Counted from the first letter of the stretch, positions 1 to 11,293 are shown. The stretch is 64,000 bases of DNA from Vibrio sp. YMD68 (GCF_029958905.1 NZ_CP124614.1:2480001-2544000), one strand, 5' to 3'. The notes: generated from the letters alone by a model not told the origin. Numbers and translations: made by a program.

Positions 1-75
1 GGAGACATTTTTCGGAATGGGTTGGCTTGTGTCATTGTTACTGGATTTAGCAACGGCCTTTCTGTTGATACTTAA

Positions 76-109
76 AATAAAAAAGATCGCTGAATTTAGC
101 GATCTTTTC
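76..109 (-). terminator. Intrinsic terminator after lpxA
   Basis: A perfect 11-bp stem (AAAAGATCGCT / AGCGATCTTTT) with a 6-nt loop lies about 20 bp beyond the lpxA stop. A-rich sequence to its left gives a U-tract on the minus strand, and the T-run on the right means it may work both ways. It closes the long minus-strand envelope run. Bases 1-75 contain no assignable gene; one plus-strand frame is open and hydrophobic but has no start in view. Confidence 0.8.
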
Positions 110-127
110 TTAATGTTCTTAACGCAA

Positions 128-916
128 TTATCGAATGATACCGCGTTCCGAACTCTCAAGCATATCGATCATCGGCTTAATTGATGGGAACTCTGCCGCC
201 ATTTCAAGCAATACTGGTTTCGCTTCTTCTAGCGTTTTACCGGCACGGTAGATTTCCTTATACGCCTTCTGCAGTGCTCTGATCTCTGTTCTTTCAAAAC
301 CATTACGCTTCAAACCGACCAGGTTTAAGCCAAATGGTGTTGCGTGGTTTCCTTGCGCAAGCACATACGGAAGCACATCTTGCACGACAGCGGAACACCC
401 ACCCACGTAAGAGTACGCACCGACAGAACAAAAAGGATGGATAGCCGATAAAGCCATCACGCCGGCATGATCACCAACGGTAACATGACCACCTAAAATG
501 GCGTTGTTGCCGATGTGAGTGTGGTTACCCACAATGACATCATGAGCGATGTGTGCATTAACACAAAGTAAGTTATCGTCACCAATCACTGTGGTCGCTT
601 TATCTTGCGTTGTACCACGATGAATCTGAACACTTTCACGAATCACATTTCGGTCACCAACAACCACCGTTGTCGCCTCACCACCGTACTTTTTATCTTG
701 ATTCTCTTCACCAATAATGGCGTAAGGGAAAATACGATTATCTTTACCGATTGTCGTATTACCTTTGATCACGATGTGCGACATGATTTCGGTGTTCTCA
801 CCGATGACAACGTTTCCTGAAATATAGGTAAACGGCCCCACGGTCACATTGGCTTCGATTGTTACTTCACCCTCAATAACCGCTGATGGATGAATTTTTG
901 CAGTTTCATGAATCAT
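128..916 (-). CDS. lpxA: UDP-N-acetylglucosamine acyltransferase LpxA
   Basis: LpxA transfers R-3-hydroxyacyl from ACP to UDP-GlcNAc, the first step of lipid A synthesis, in the cytoplasm. The 262-residue protein shows the left-handed beta-helix hexapeptide pattern through the N-terminal two thirds and the catalytic HIAHD motif with His125 and Asp126. I chose the ATG at 916, which directly follows the fabZ TAA (one base between), over a GTG seven codons upstream that would overlap fabZ. It is the last gene of the bamA-skp-lpxD-fabZ-lpxA run. Oddly, lpxB does not follow; a terminator does. Confidence 0.97.
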   Translation of the reverse strand: MIHETAKIHPSAVIEGEVTIEANVTVGPFTYISGNVVIGENTEIMSHIVIKGNTTIGKDNRIFPYAIIGEENQDKKYGGEATTVVVGDRNVIRESVQIHRGTTQDKATTVIGDDNLLCVNAHIAHDVIVGNHTHIGNNAILGGHVTVGDHAGVMALSAIHPFCSVGAYSYVGGCSAVVQDVLPYVLAQGNHATPFGLNLVGLKRNGFERTEIRALQKAYKEIYRAGKTLEEAKPVLLEMAAEFPSIKPMIDMLESSERGIIR

Positions 917-917
917 A

Positions 918-1376
918 TTAGAACTCTCGGCGAGCACATTTTAGCTCAGCAGAACAGACCACGACACCATCGACAGTCGCTACACCATTAAAGGCAGCAA
1001 TACCGCGACGCTCTTTAATAAATTCAACTTTAATCACCATTTGGTCACCAGGAACAACGGGTTTACGGAATTTCGCTTTATCAACACTCGCAAAATAGTA
1101 AAGCTCGTTGTCAGCTGGCGCACCAAACGATTTGAAACCCAATAGGCCCGTTGCTTGTGCCATGGCTTCTAGAATCAGCACACCTGGAAATACAGGCAGC
1201 TGTGGAAAATGACCGGTGAACTGTGGCTCGTTTACTGATACATTTTTAATCGCCGTTAAGTGTTTTGCTTCTTCATAATCCGTCACGCGGTCAATGAGTA
1301 AGAATGGGTAGCGATGAGGAAGTAACTCCTGAATTTCAGTAATGTTCATCGTTTTATTTTCAGTAGTCAAAGTCAT
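918..1376 (-). CDS. fabZ: 3-hydroxyacyl-ACP dehydratase FabZ
   Basis: FabZ dehydrates 3-hydroxyacyl-ACP in fatty acid elongation and competes with LpxA and LpxD for 3-hydroxyacyl-ACP, which is why it sits between them. The 152-residue protein has the hot-dog fold signature: [13 protein letters not shown] near the N-terminus and the catalytic His56 (GHFP) and Glu70 (LILEAMAQ). An AGGAAT ribosome binding site precedes the ATG at 1376. About 90 bp separate it from lpxD, and one base separates it from lpxA. Confidence 0.97.
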   Translation of the reverse strand: MTLTTENKTMNITEIQELLPHRYPFLLIDRVTDYEEAKHLTAIKNVSVNEPQFTGHFPQLPVFPGVLILEAMAQATGLLGFKSFGAPADNELYYFASVDKAKFRKPVVPGDQMVIKVEFIKERRGIAAFNGVATVDGVVVCSAELKCARREF

Positions 1377-1467
1377 ATTCCTATTTCGTAAAACTTTAAA
1401 ATTATTTGCTCAATATAATAGACGAAAAAGACTCGCTTTTCGCGAGCCTTTTCCTAGAAAGATGGAA

Positions 1468-2499
1468 TTAGGATTCCGCTTTCGGTTCCAATTGTTTCTC
1501 GACAGCCTTCAAACGTTTGTTCATTTCATCAATGCGGTGAACACGCGTGGCCGTTTTTCGCCACTCACGATTAGGCTGCAATGGAATACCTGAAGAGTAC
1601 ATGCCTTTTTCAGAAATGCCTCTCATCACCATGCCCATACCGGTGATAGTGACCCCATCAACGATCTCAATATGCCCGTTGATAACCGTTCCGCCACCAA
1701 TGATGCAATATTTACCTATGGTTGTACTGCCCGCGACAATCGTACCACCCGCCATTGCTGTACCATATCCGATGTGCACGTTGTGCGCGATTTGGATCTG
1801 ATTATCAATAATAACGTTATCTTCAATCACCGTGTCATCTAACGCACCGCGATCTATGGTTGTACATGCGCCAATTTCCACACGATGACCAATTCGGACC
1901 GTACCTAGCTGAGGAATTTTGACCCACTCACCTTTTTCATTGGCATAACCAAAACCATCAGCACCAATAACAGTATTAGATTGAATTAAGCAATCACTGC
2001 CAATAGAGACACTATGGTAAATAGAAACATTCGCCCACAGTTGAGTGTTAGAGCCAATGGATGCATTCTTACCCACAAAACAGCCAGCACCGATAACCAC
2101 GTTATCACTCAGCGTTACCCCTGATTCAATCGTGGCATTAGCACCGACAGAAACGTTCTGCCCGATGATGGAATCAGAAGCGATGACCGCAGAAGGTGCA
2201 ATACCTTTTGCAGCAGATGGCGTGGTATCGAGAGCTTGAGCCACTTTTGCAAAGGCAATATAAGGATCGTCAACGACCAAAACATTGCCCTTAAAATGTT
2301 CGCGCTGCGCTTCTTTCACCATCACAACCGTCGCACGACAATCATTTAAGTGCTTGGCATACTTAACATTAGATAAAAAAGTGACGGTACCTTCAACGGC
2401 TTTGTCCATCGGAGCGACGGTAGACACAGTAGCGCTTGCGTCTCCATACAGTTCTCCACCCGTTATCGTAGCCAATTCGGCAAGTGTTAGTTTCAGCAT
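1468..2499 (-). CDS. lpxD: UDP-3-O-(3-hydroxyacyl)glucosamine N-acyltransferase LpxD
   Basis: LpxD adds the second 3-hydroxyacyl chain in lipid A synthesis (third step of the Raetz pathway). The 343-residue protein has an N-terminal uridine-binding domain of about 100 residues, then hexapeptide repeats from about residue 100 to 290 with catalytic His239 in IAHN, and a C-terminal helical tail for ACP binding. The start follows the skp stop by one base, so the two are probably translationally coupled. Confidence 0.97.
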   Translation of the reverse strand: MLKLTLAELATITGGELYGDASATVSTVAPMDKAVEGTVTFLSNVKYAKHLNDCRATVVMVKEAQREHFKGNVLVVDDPYIAFAKVAQALDTTPSAAKGIAPSAVIASDSIIGQNVSVGANATIESGVTLSDNVVIGAGCFVGKNASIGSNTQLWANVSIYHSVSIGSDCLIQSNTVIGADGFGYANEKGEWVKIPQLGTVRIGHRVEIGACTTIDRGALDDTVIEDNVIIDNQIQIAHNVHIGYGTAMAGGTIVAGSTTIGKYCIIGGGTVINGHIEIVDGVTITGMGMVMRGISEKGMYSSGIPLQPNREWRKTATRVHRIDEMNKRLKAVEKQLEPKAES

Positions 2500-2500
2500 A

Positions 2501-3010
2501 TTATTTTAGTGAGTCGATAACTTTTTCAGAAATATTGTATTCAGGCTTCGCGTACTGTAAAGCCTGCGCTTCAATAATAAGGTCGTAACCTTCTTTTTCA
2601 GCCACTTTATTAACCGCGTCTTGAATCAGTTTAAACAATTTCTGTTTCTCTTCGGCTTCACGGCGTGCTGACGCTTGCTCTAACGACTTACCTTTGATTT
2701 GGAAGTTGCTTTCTAGTTGGCTAATCTCAATACGAAGTTTTTCAACTTCCTCTTGGCCAAGCAATTCACCATCACGCTGTAGCTTTTCTATTTTAGTCTT
2801 AGCTTGAGCTTGAATCGTTTGAAGCTCCGCTGCACGATCTTTGAACTCTTCTTGCATTTTTTGCAATACCACTTCTCGTTGCGGAAGTGCTTGAAAAATT
2901 TGAGCAGAATTAACATAACCTATTTTTTGTGCTGCTTCTGCTGCGTGTGCAAACATGGATGTGCTTAAAACAACAAGGCTAACACCAGCCGCTTTCATGA
3001 TATTTTTCAA
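2501..3010 (-). CDS. skp: Periplasmic chaperone Skp (OmpH)
   Basis: Skp is a trimeric periplasmic holdase that carries unfolded outer-membrane proteins to the BAM complex. The 169-residue product has a Sec signal peptide (hydrophobic stretch at about residues 6-20, Ala-rich cleavage region near residues 22-27), a KIGYVN core strand typical of the family, and a long charged coiled-coil between about residues 50 and 130. It starts 14 bp after bamA, matching its functional partner. Confidence 0.95.
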   Translation of the reverse strand: MKNIMKAAGVSLVVLSTSMFAHAAEAAQKIGYVNSAQIFQALPQREVVLQKMQEEFKDRAAELQTIQAQAKTKIEKLQRDGELLGQEEVEKLRIEISQLESNFQIKGKSLEQASARREAEEKQKLFKLIQDAVNKVAEKEGYDLIIEAQALQYAKPEYNISEKVIDSLK

Positions 3011-3024
3011 AGTATTTTCCTTTA

Positions 3025-5439
3025 TTAGAAGGTTCTGCCAATAGTGAAAGTGAATACCTCTTCGTCATCACCCTCAAAACTCTTAATAGGTGATGCCAAC
3101 GAGAAGACCAGAGGGCCCATCGGCGACATCCACTGTAATGCTGCGCCGTAAGACGCACGATAATTCGTTGGATCTGAGTAATCGTAATAGTAGTCACTGC
3201 CATATTCGGCACCTGAATCACGATAGTCAAACTCGGTATCCCACACACTTGCCGCATCAATAAATAAGCTCGTGCGAATTTGGCTGCGTACTTCATCTGA
3301 CGCAAACGGTGTTGGGAAAATCAATTCCAGGCTGGCTAAAGCAACAGCGTTACCACCTACTGAGTCATCTGTCGCGGTATCTGTACCATTATTTGAGCCA
3401 GAGTAATCACGATAAACCGCTTTCGGCCCAGCTGAATTGGACCCAAAACCACGCAGCGAAGTAAAGCCACCCGCGTAGTAGTTCTCATAGAATGGGAACA
3501 AATTGTCTTGCCCATCGGTTTGTCCGTAGCCATTGCCGTAGCCTAAGCGACCGCGCATCAACAAGGCGAAGTCATGCTTTTGCGTCAACGGGAAGTACTG
3601 GCGAATATCATACTGAACTTTGAAGTACTGTACGTCAGAGCCAGGTACGGTCATTTTATAAAATGCTCGTTGGTGATTACCCGCAGTCGGGAAGTAACCA
3701 CGGTTTAATTGGTTACGAGTCCAGGAAATATTAATATCGAAGTCATTGGTATTCAATGAGCCTGAATCATCAATATTACTGGCTTGCGACGCTAAGAATT
3801 GCTCAACTTGCAAGTAAGGCGATAAGTTACCGATCTTGTTATGGGTATAGCCTACACCCAGTTCAAAAAAGTTCACCTCATTCGCCCAGCTACCCAGTGT
3901 CATGCTGACCCCGTAGCTTTCATTGGTATAATCAACGATACCCGCTTCAGAAGCTTCAAATTCGTTGTAGAAGATTTTACCACCCAGACTGACACCATCG
4001 AGCGTCCAATACGGGTCACGGTAATCTAAACTGACGTTCTTTTGGTAATCATTCATCATCGCGTTTATGCCCACACGATTACCTGAACCAATAAAGTTAT
4101 CTTGCTGCAAACCGACTTGGAAGCTCACACCCGATTCAGTACCGTAGCCGACACCAAAGTTAATGCTGCCTGAGTTCGCTTCTTTCACATCATAAACAAG
4201 ATCAACCTGGTCTTCACTTCCAGGAACACGCACGGTTTGTACGTTTACCGTTTCAAAGAAACCTAATCGATTTAATCGAGTCTTACCTGTTTCTATTGAT
4301 TTTGAGTTTAACCAGCTTCCTTCCATCTGACGCATTTCACGACGCAAAACTTCATCACGCGTTGAGTTGTTACCGACAAATCGAATATCACGGACATAGA
4401 TACGATTACCCGCTTCGACGTCAATCACTAGCGAAACTTCGTTCGTTTCATCATTAAAATCGGGCAAGGTTCTGACTTGCGGATACGCATAACCGGCTTC
4501 ACCTAGAACACGCTTGATCTCTTCTTCTAGCTGGGTAACCGATGAACCGTTGTAAACCGAACCTAAATCGAACGGAATCATCTCTTCAAATTCAGATCTC
4601 TTACCGATCAGTTCACCACGGAAGCTAACATCTTTAATCGTATAAGCGTCACCTTCGTTAATACCTAAAGTAATGTATACGCCTTTTTTGTCAGGAGAGA
4701 TTGCCACCTGCGTAGAGTCTACTTGAAACTTCAAGTAACCACGATCCAAATAGAACGAGCGAAGTGATTCGATATCAGCAGCCAAGACTTGCTTCTGGTA
4801 TTTGTCATCCGCGAGGAAGTTCCACCATGCAACGTCAACATTCAAGTTAAAACGCCCGACCAGCTCTTTATCGTTAAAGACTGTATTACCAATAAAGTTA
4901 ATTTGCTTGATTTTAGCGGAAACACCTTCGGTAAAAACAAACTTCAAATCAGAACGATTTCGCGGTAAAGGCGTGACAACAGCCTGAACCGTCGCGTTGT
5001 ATTTACCCACGCTGTAATAGAAATCTTCGAGACCTTTCTCGATATTAGCGAGAGTTGTCCGATCAAGTGCTTCACCTTGTCGAATACCTGAAGCATCTAA
5101 GTTTTGCTGAAGCTGCTCTTCTTTGATCGCTTTGTTACCTGAAAAAGAGATACTGGCAATGGTAGGGCGCTCTTTCACTTGAATAACGAGCACATCGTTA
5201 TCACGTAAAACTTGAACATCTTCGAAATTACCCGATGCATAGAGAGATTGAATAATCTCAGCAACATTTTGACTGTCGATCTCATCGCCAATTCGGACGG
5301 GCATCTGCAGTAACGCTGCACCAAGTGCCACACGTTGTAATCCGTCGATCTTGATATCTTGAACAACAAAGTTCTCTGCGCTATTTGCCGATACGCTTGT
5401 TGCTAACAACGTTGCAAACAGAATCTTTTTAATCGCCAT
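3025..5439 (-). CDS. bamA: Outer membrane protein assembly factor BamA
   Basis: BamA is the Omp85-family beta-barrel that inserts proteins into the outer membrane. The 804-residue protein has a signal peptide ending at about residue 20, five POTRA domains up to about residue 420, and a C-terminal 16-strand barrel. The LRGF motif of barrel loop 6 is visible in FTSLRGFGSNSAGP, and the last residue is Phe, as expected for an outer-membrane barrel. It lies between rseP and skp in the conserved sigmaE-linked envelope order. Confidence 0.98.
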   Translation of the reverse strand: MAIKKILFATLLATSVSANSAENFVVQDIKIDGLQRVALGAALLQMPVRIGDEIDSQNVAEIIQSLYASGNFEDVQVLRDNDVLVIQVKERPTIASISFSGNKAIKEEQLQQNLDASGIRQGEALDRTTLANIEKGLEDFYYSVGKYNATVQAVVTPLPRNRSDLKFVFTEGVSAKIKQINFIGNTVFNDKELVGRFNLNVDVAWWNFLADDKYQKQVLAADIESLRSFYLDRGYLKFQVDSTQVAISPDKKGVYITLGINEGDAYTIKDVSFRGELIGKRSEFEEMIPFDLGSVYNGSSVTQLEEEIKRVLGEAGYAYPQVRTLPDFNDETNEVSLVIDVEAGNRIYVRDIRFVGNNSTRDEVLRREMRQMEGSWLNSKSIETGKTRLNRLGFFETVNVQTVRVPGSEDQVDLVYDVKEANSGSINFGVGYGTESGVSFQVGLQQDNFIGSGNRVGINAMMNDYQKNVSLDYRDPYWTLDGVSLGGKIFYNEFEASEAGIVDYTNESYGVSMTLGSWANEVNFFELGVGYTHNKIGNLSPYLQVEQFLASQASNIDDSGSLNTNDFDINISWTRNQLNRGYFPTAGNHQRAFYKMTVPGSDVQYFKVQYDIRQYFPLTQKHDFALLMRGRLGYGNGYGQTDGQDNLFPFYENYYAGGFTSLRGFGSNSAGPKAVYRDYSGSNNGTDTATDDSVGGNAVALASLELIFPTPFASDEVRSQIRTSLFIDAASVWDTEFDYRDSGAEYGSDYYYDYSDPTNYRASYGAALQWMSPMGPLVFSLASPIKSFEGDDEEVFTFTIGRTF

Positions 5440-5484
5440 ATTTGTCTTAGCTATTCCTTTACTACACTACAACCTGAGCCTTGC

Positions 5485-6843
5485 TTACAGGCGAGAAAAA
5501 TCATTAAAAATTGCGATTGCCATAAATGACAAAATAACAGCACCACCGATTCGAAAACCCATTTCTTGTACCTTTTCTGGTACTGGGCGACGAATGATTG
5601 CTTCAATAGCAAAAAACAGCAAATGACCACCGTCTAACATTGGCAATGGTACTAAATTAATAATGCCTAAATTGATGCTGATGAGCGCTAAAAAGCCTAA
5701 AAAGTACACGAGCCCGTAATCAGCGGTTGTACCAGCCCCTTTTGCGATAGAAATTGGGCCACTCAAATTATTGAGACCGACATCACCGACCACCAATTTT
5801 TTCAACATGGTCGCCGTTAAATTAATAACCTGACCGGTTTTCTCAATCGACTTACTGATAGATTCAAATACACCATATTGCAGTTCAAATCGATATTTTT
5901 CAGGCCATTCTGAGACTTCCGAAGCGATTCCCGCAAAACCTATCGACTTGCCCTGGTGATCATCGCGACGACCGGGAGTTAATGTGATAGTACGATTTTC
6001 ATTGTCTCGTTCAATCAATAATTCAATCGGTTGTTCTGGGTTACTTTGAATGACCTCAACCAGCTGCTGCCAATTGTTCAATTCAACCTGGTCTGCTGCA
6101 AGCAGTGTATCCCCCACTTGCAGTCCTGCACGAGCACCAGCACTGCCCTCTGAAACATTAGCCAACGTCATGGAAACTTCTGGTCGATAGGGCATAAACC
6201 CTAATGTCCCCATAGCAGACTGCTTTTCTGGGTCAAAGTTCCACTCAGACAAATCAAGTGTCTTAATTTGTGATACGCCCACAGCTTCTTCTGACGATAC
6301 CGTGAACGTTAAGTTATCATCGCCAATATGAGCAATGATACCCATATTCACCGATTCCCAATCACGAGTTTTGACGCCAGAGACAGCGGTAAGTTCCATA
6401 CCCGGCTTTAGGCCTGCTTTCGCTGCAATAGAATAAGGTGTCACTTCACCAATCACCGGTTTAACCGCGGGAACACCCATTAAAAAAACCGCCCAATAGG
6501 CGAAAATAGCGAATAGGAAATTAAATATTGGTCCAGCAGCGACAATGGCTGTTCTTTGTAATAACGGCTTTTTATCGAAAGCCACATGGTATTGCTCAGG
6601 GGGAATCTCATCAACACGGCTGTCTACCATTTTGACATAGCCGCCAAGAGGGATCATTGAAAGGCTGTATTCTGTTCCATCCTTCCCGACCTTACGCCAT
6701 AGAGACTTGCCAAAGCCAATCGAAAACTTTTCGACTTTGACTCCGCAGCGGCGAGCAACCCAAAAATGACCAAATTCATGCACGGCGACTAGAATGCCTA
6801 GCGCAATCACAAAGGAGGCAAAATTCCACAGTATTCCTGTCAT
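5485..6843 (-). CDS. rseP: Site-2 intramembrane protease RseP
   Basis: RseP cleaves the anti-sigma factor RseA within the inner membrane during the sigmaE envelope stress response. The 452-residue protein has the zinc site HEFGH (His22, Glu23, His26) in the first membrane segment, two periplasmic PDZ domains between about residues 110 and 290, and the LDGGH zinc-ligand motif near residue 400. Its ATG overlaps the dxr stop by four bases. Confidence 0.97.
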   Translation of the reverse strand: MTGILWNFASFVIALGILVAVHEFGHFWVARRCGVKVEKFSIGFGKSLWRKVGKDGTEYSLSMIPLGGYVKMVDSRVDEIPPEQYHVAFDKKPLLQRTAIVAAGPIFNFLFAIFAYWAVFLMGVPAVKPVIGEVTPYSIAAKAGLKPGMELTAVSGVKTRDWESVNMGIIAHIGDDNLTFTVSSEEAVGVSQIKTLDLSEWNFDPEKQSAMGTLGFMPYRPEVSMTLANVSEGSAGARAGLQVGDTLLAADQVELNNWQQLVEVIQSNPEQPIELLIERDNENRTITLTPGRRDDHQGKSIGFAGIASEVSEWPEKYRFELQYGVFESISKSIEKTGQVINLTATMLKKLVVGDVGLNNLSGPISIAKGAGTTADYGLVYFLGFLALISINLGIINLVPLPMLDGGHLLFFAIEAIIRRPVPEKVQEMGFRIGGAVILSFMAIAIFNDFSRL

Positions 6844-8048
6844 GCTGTATGCTCTCGTAATATTTGATTCGTCATTTCCCGAGCCATCTTATCTACCTCA
6901 AGCAAGCTTTCCAAGTCCAATGGCGCGGAATAAGAGTCAGTTGCACAGACTTTAGACATGACGGCTTCATTAACTCGAGCGATATCGGTAAACCCTAATT
7001 GTCGTTGTAAGAAAGCCTCAACCGTTACTTCATTGGCTGCATTTAGCGCAGTGGTCAGGTGCTGGCCTTCATAACAAGCGTCTATCGCCAGCTTCAAACA
7101 CGGGTAGCGAGAATAATCAGGCTCTAAGAAAGTCAGCTCACTAAGGCGGGTAAAATCTAGAGCAGAAACGCCGGAGCTCACGCGTTGTGGGTAAGCCATT
7201 GCCGATGCTATTGGAGTAGCCATATCAGGCTCTCCCATCTGGGCGATCACGGACCCATCGCGAAATTGAACCATAGAATGAATAACCGATTGGGGATGGA
7301 TGATCACTTTCAGTTCAGACTGATTGGCATTAAACAACCACTTCGCCTCGATATACTCCAGCCCTTTATTCATCATTGTTGCTGAATCGACTGAAATTTT
7401 GGGCCCCATCGACCAGTTGGGGTGAGCAATCGCCTGCTCAGGTGTGACATTAACCAGCGATGAGACATCGGTATAACGAAATGGACCGCCCGAGCCCGTT
7501 AATAAGATATGTTGAACACCGTGCTGTGTGAGATCGCAATGGCCTAAGGTTGTTTGAATCTCACTTGGCAAGCATTGAAAAATGGCATTGTGCTCGCTAT
7601 CCACAGGAAGCAGTTCTGCGCCATGCTGTTTCACCGCATCAATAAAAAGCTGACCAGACATGACCAAGGCTTCTTTGTTCGCCAGTAACACTCGCTTGCC
7701 CGCTTTAATCGCTGCCATCGTTGGCAGCAATCCAGCGGCCCCAACAATAGCGGCCATAACCGTATCAACTTCATTAAATTCAGCAACGTGACACGTTGCT
7801 TCAGGCCCAGCTAAAACCTCTATACCAGGGGCGGTAGATGATAGCTTAGCTTTCAATAAAGAGGCGGCTTTTAGATCCGCCATGACCGCGTATTTCGGTT
7901 GCCACCTAAGGCACAACTCCAGCATTTTATCCACATTGCTGCTTGCGGCTAAAGCCACCACAGAGAATTGCTCGGGGTTCTGCTCTACCACTTTTAATGT
8001 GCTTGCACCAATTGAGCCTGTGGCGCCTAAAATCGTCAGCTTACGCAT
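6840..8048 (-). CDS. dxr: 1-deoxy-D-xylulose-5-phosphate reductoisomerase
   Basis: Dxr (IspC) converts DXP to MEP with NADPH in the non-mevalonate isoprenoid pathway. The 402-residue sequence shows the NADPH loop GATGSIG (residues 8-14), the metal-binding pair Asp150 and Glu152 in [10 protein letters not shown], and a GSGGPF substrate loop. It sits between cdsA and rseP, and its end overlaps the rseP start, so expression is probably coupled. Confidence 0.97.
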   Translation of the reverse strand: MRKLTILGATGSIGASTLKVVEQNPEQFSVVALAASSNVDKMLELCLRWQPKYAVMADLKAASLLKAKLSSTAPGIEVLAGPEATCHVAEFNEVDTVMAAIVGAAGLLPTMAAIKAGKRVLLANKEALVMSGQLFIDAVKQHGAELLPVDSEHNAIFQCLPSEIQTTLGHCDLTQHGVQHILLTGSGGPFRYTDVSSLVNVTPEQAIAHPNWSMGPKISVDSATMMNKGLEYIEAKWLFNANQSELKVIIHPQSVIHSMVQFRDGSVIAQMGEPDMATPIASAMAYPQRVSSGVSALDFTRLSELTFLEPDYSRYPCLKLAIDACYEGQHLTTALNAANEVTVEAFLQRQLGFTDIARVNEAVMSKVCATDSYSAPLDLESLLEVDKMAREMTNQILREHTA

Positions 8049-8094
8049 CGCTATAACCGTAAATTAGAGAGGTAAGTCAACACTTACCTATTCA

Positions 8095-8937
8095 TTAAAA
8101 GATGAAGTAAAGAAAAGCAAAAACAGGGAACGCTGCCGTTAAACTATCTATTCTGTCTAAAACCCCACCGTGACCTGGGATAATATTGCTGCTGTCTTTG
8201 ATGCCAGAAACACGCTTAAACATACTTTCGACCAAGTCACCCAGCACTGAAATAATCACGGTTATTAGTGTAATCACTATCATAGAAGCGGAACTCGTAA
8301 ATTCGATTCCAAACCATTGCGCGGTAAACCAGCCAACGATGATAGCCGTAATAATTCCACCGATGAGCCCCTCTATCGTTTTGTTTGGGCTGACGGATGG
8401 CGCCATTTTTCTTTTTCCAAACGCTCTTCCAGCAAAGTATGCTCCACTATCCGCCGCCCAGACAATCAAGCACACAAATAGAACAAGCTTTGCGCCATAA
8501 TAGGCATCTGTTTCAATACCTTGAGCTCGTAATATCAAAATGCTCCATAAGAAAGGAAGAAGTGTTAGCAAGCCAAAAGCGTGTCTTAAAAAGTTAGAAG
8601 CTTGCCAAGATTGGCGAGAGCGTGGGTAAGTAATCGCGAGCGCACTGGCATAAAGCCACCAAGCGCTGCCTAACGCCAACACAAAATAATGCGTAGGCAG
8701 TAACGCATTCAAGCTTTTTGCATCAAAGGCAATGACAACAAAGCTGAATGCGGTGATGAGTAATGAAGGAACTAATGCACGGAGACGAGATTTGTGCTCG
8801 ACAAATTGCGTCCATTCCCAGAAGCCTATCCCAGTAACTGCCGCGATCGCGATGACAAATAAAAACAGCGGAAGCTCAAAAATCCCTAAGATCACCAGGG
8901 GAGCTAAGATAAGTGCGGTAATAATTCGTTGCTTCAA
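8095..8937 (-). CDS. cdsA: Phosphatidate cytidylyltransferase CdsA
   Basis: CdsA makes CDP-diacylglycerol from phosphatidate and CTP, the branch point for all membrane phospholipids. The 280-residue protein is strongly hydrophobic with about eight membrane segments and carries the family signature near the C-terminus (MFKRVSGIKDSSN, then PGHGGVLDRID). It starts 16 bp after uppS in the conserved uppS-cdsA-dxr order. Confidence 0.96.
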   Translation of the reverse strand: MKQRIITALILAPLVILGIFELPLFLFVIAIAAVTGIGFWEWTQFVEHKSRLRALVPSLLITAFSFVVIAFDAKSLNALLPTHYFVLALGSAWWLYASALAITYPRSRQSWQASNFLRHAFGLLTLLPFLWSILILRAQGIETDAYYGAKLVLFVCLIVWAADSGAYFAGRAFGKRKMAPSVSPNKTIEGLIGGIITAIIVGWFTAQWFGIEFTSSASMIVITLITVIISVLGDLVESMFKRVSGIKDSSNIIPGHGGVLDRIDSLTAAFPVFAFLYFIF

Positions 8938-8953
8938 ACTAATGGATCCTTTA

Positions 8954-9706
8954 TTAATTTTCCATCAATGCTTTGATTTGGTTTCCTGTACACCCAAAAC
9001 GGCGCTCACGATTAACAAACCAAGTCACTGCTTCAATTAGGTTATCTTCACTAAATTCTGGCCAATAAATGGGTGTGAAGTAAAGCTCTGCATAAGCTAA
9101 TTGCCATAACATAAAGTTACTGATTCGACACTCTCCACCCGTTCGGATCAGCAAATCAACATCCGGAATATCGCACATGGTTAAATGAGATGAAATAAGA
9201 TCTTCATTGATCAGGTCTGAACTGAGCTTCCCCTGTTCAACTTCTTTCGCAAGCTTTTTCATTGCCTGCGTAATGTCCCACTGGCCACCATAATTTGCGG
9301 CAATATTAATGACCATGCCCGTATTGTCTGCCGTTTTTTCTTCGGCTTGGCTGATCTTTTTCTGTAAACGTTCACTGAAGCGACTTTTGTCACCAATAAT
9401 ACGTAAACGAAGATTATTTTTATGCAGCTTTTTTATCTCTGTTGATAATACAGTGATAAACAACTCCATCAATACACCGACTTCTTCCTCCGGTCGTCGC
9501 CAGTTTTCACTGCTAAAGGCGAATAACGTGACGGCTTCAATACCTAGTCTGGCTGCGGTGCTGATGGTCTTACGAACTGCGGTAACACCATTCTTATGGC
9601 CAAAAACTCTCGGCTTACCTTGGGCTTCAGCCCAGCGACCATTACCATCCATTATAACGGCAATGTGTTTAGGTAGCGCTTCGGTTGATAACTGAGTATT
9701 TAACAT
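8954..9706 (-). CDS. uppS: Undecaprenyl diphosphate synthase UppS
   Basis: UppS (IspU) condenses isopentenyl diphosphate with farnesyl diphosphate to give the C55 carrier for peptidoglycan and O-antigen. The 250-residue protein has MDGNGRW with catalytic Asp20, the FGHKNG region and the [11 protein letters not shown] motif that binds isopentenyl diphosphate. It is the first gene after the frr terminator, so it probably has its own promoter in the 90-bp gap. Confidence 0.97.
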   Translation of the reverse strand: MLNTQLSTEALPKHIAVIMDGNGRWAEAQGKPRVFGHKNGVTAVRKTISTAARLGIEAVTLFAFSSENWRRPEEEVGVLMELFITVLSTEIKKLHKNNLRLRIIGDKSRFSERLQKKISQAEEKTADNTGMVINIAANYGGQWDITQAMKKLAKEVEQGKLSSDLINEDLISSHLTMCDIPDVDLLIRTGGECRISNFMLWQLAYAELYFTPIYWPEFSEDNLIEAVTWFVNRERRFGCTGNQIKALMEN

Positions 9707-9740
9707 AGAGGCTGTTCGATGGGTTGAAGTGAATATAGAA

Positions 9741-9772
9741 TAAAAAAGCGCTGTGCCATTTACACAGCGCTT
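9741..9772 (-). terminator. Intrinsic terminator after frr
   Basis: A perfect 10-bp GC-rich stem (AAGCGCTGTG / CACAGCGCTT) with a 7-nt loop is followed on the minus strand by a run of U. It separates the frr unit from uppS. Confidence 0.88.
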
Positions 9773-9795
9773 CTAGAGACAATCAAAGTGCTTAC

Positions 9796-10353
9796 TTACA
9801 CTTCCATTAGTTCTTTTTCTTTAACAGCTAACGTTTCGTCTACTTTTTTAATCGCAGAGTCAGTCAACTTTTGAATGTCGTCTTGTGCTTTACGTTCTTC
9901 ATCTTCAGAGATGTCTTTATCTTTTAGAAGACCTTTTAAATCACCGTTGGCGTCGCGACGGATATTACGAATAGCAACACGACCGCCTTCAGCTTCACCA
10001 CGAACAATTTTAACTAAGTCTTTACGACGCTCTTCAGTTAACGGTGGTAATGGAACACGAATCACTGTACCCGCTGACATTGGGTTCAAACCTAGATCAG
10101 AAGCGAGAATCGCTTTCTCAACTTTAGGTGCAAGCTCTCTATCAAATACAGTGATAGACAAAGTACGTGCATCTTCCGCTACAACGTTCGCTACCTGATT
10201 TAATGGCGTTGGTGCTCCGTAGTACTCGACTGAAAGGCCAGCAAGTAAGCTTGGGTGTGCACGACCGGTACGAATTTTTGTCAGGTTATTTTTTAGCGCT
10301 TCGACGCTTTTTTCCATGCGCTCTTGCGCGTCTGTTTTAATCTCGTTGATCAC
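9796..10353 (-). CDS. frr: Ribosome recycling factor
   Basis: RRF with EF-G splits post-termination ribosomes. The 185-residue length equals that of the E. coli protein. The sequence shows the N-terminal [13 protein letters not shown] helix, the [12 protein letters not shown] hinge region and a C-terminal long helix rich in Lys and Glu. It lies in the conserved rpsB-tsf-pyrH-frr order. Confidence 0.97.
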   Translation of the reverse strand: MINEIKTDAQERMEKSVEALKNNLTKIRTGRAHPSLLAGLSVEYYGAPTPLNQVANVVAEDARTLSITVFDRELAPKVEKAILASDLGLNPMSAGTVIRVPLPPLTEERRKDLVKIVRGEAEGGRVAIRNIRRDANGDLKGLLKDKDISEDEERKAQDDIQKLTDSAIKKVDETLAVKEKELMEV

Positions 10354-10450
10354 AATTTCACCTTGATTTTCATTCTTAGTATAGGAAAGCCATTTAGGGC
10401 TCTAAGCTAAGGTCTACTACCACCATACACTTGTGATAGTAATACGTACA

Positions 10451-11182
10451 TTAATCGACGTCGCTGATTAATGTACCTTCCGTTTCGCCCATAACCACGC
10501 GACGCAATGCGCCTGGTTTGTTCATATTGAACACTCGAATTGGCATTTTGTGGTCACGTGCTAGCGTAAACGCCGCCAAATCCATGACTTTAAGTTCTTT
10601 TTCAAGAATAGTGTTGTAAGACAGCGTATCATACAACTCTGCATCAGGGTTAGCTACTGGGTCAGCAGTAAATACACCGTCTACTTTTGTCGCTTTGAGA
10701 ACCACGTCAGCTTCAATCTCAATTCCGCGCAAACATGCAGCAGAATCTGTTGTGAAAAACGGGTTGCCTGTTCCAGCTGAAAAAATTACAACACGACCAT
10801 GACGTAACTGGCTGATTGCATCGGCCCAGTTATAGTCGTCGCAGACACCTTTAAGTGGGATAGCAGACATAACACGTGCATTAACATAAGCACGGTGAAG
10901 CGCATCACGCATTGCCAAGCCATTCATTACTGTTGCCAACATTCCCATGTGATCACCCACGACACGGTTCATGCCAGCTTCTGCAAGACCCGCACCTCTA
11001 AAGAGGTTACCACCACCGATTACTACGCCAACTTGAACACCAAGTTCAACCAATTCTTTTACTTCTTGAGCCATGCGATCAAGGATTGCAGGATCAATAC
11101 CAAAACCTTCTTCGCCTTGCAGCGCTTCGCCACTCAGTTTTAACAGGATACGTTGATACGCAGGTTTAGGGTTCGTAGTCAT
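10451..11182 (-). CDS. pyrH: Uridylate kinase PyrH
   Basis: PyrH phosphorylates UMP to UDP; the bacterial hexameric type is allosterically controlled by GTP and UTP. The 243-residue protein begins with the amino-acid-kinase loop [10 protein letters not shown] at about residues 14-23 and has the GGGNLFRG motif near residue 58. It follows tsf after a terminator and precedes frr by about 100 bp. Confidence 0.97.
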   Translation of the reverse strand: MTTNPKPAYQRILLKLSGEALQGEEGFGIDPAILDRMAQEVKELVELGVQVGVVIGGGNLFRGAGLAEAGMNRVVGDHMGMLATVMNGLAMRDALHRAYVNARVMSAIPLKGVCDDYNWADAISQLRHGRVVIFSAGTGNPFFTTDSAACLRGIEIEADVVLKATKVDGVFTADPVANPDAELYDTLSYNTILEKELKVMDLAAFTLARDHKMPIRVFNMNKPGALRRVVMGETEGTLISDVD

Positions 11183-11293
11183 GGAGTTTACCTTCCAAAA
11201 AGTGATAGTTTTGATTAACGGTCATGAATAAATACTGAGTGTTGTGTGCGCTGCCAATATTCATTGATCACTGAAATCGTCAAATGCTTTTCG

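Noticed and set aside
1..75. Hydrophobic plus-strand frame as the end of a membrane protein gene
   Set aside because: The frame runs through the terminator into lpxA before its stop and only 25 codons are visible, so it cannot be judged.
2979..3305. 108-residue minus-strand ORF spanning the bamA-skp junction
   Set aside because: It is an alternative frame of the bamA barrel end and has no independent start signal.
9309..9695. 128-residue plus-strand ORF
   Set aside because: It lies wholly antisense to uppS, has no ribosome binding site and has no recognisable domain.
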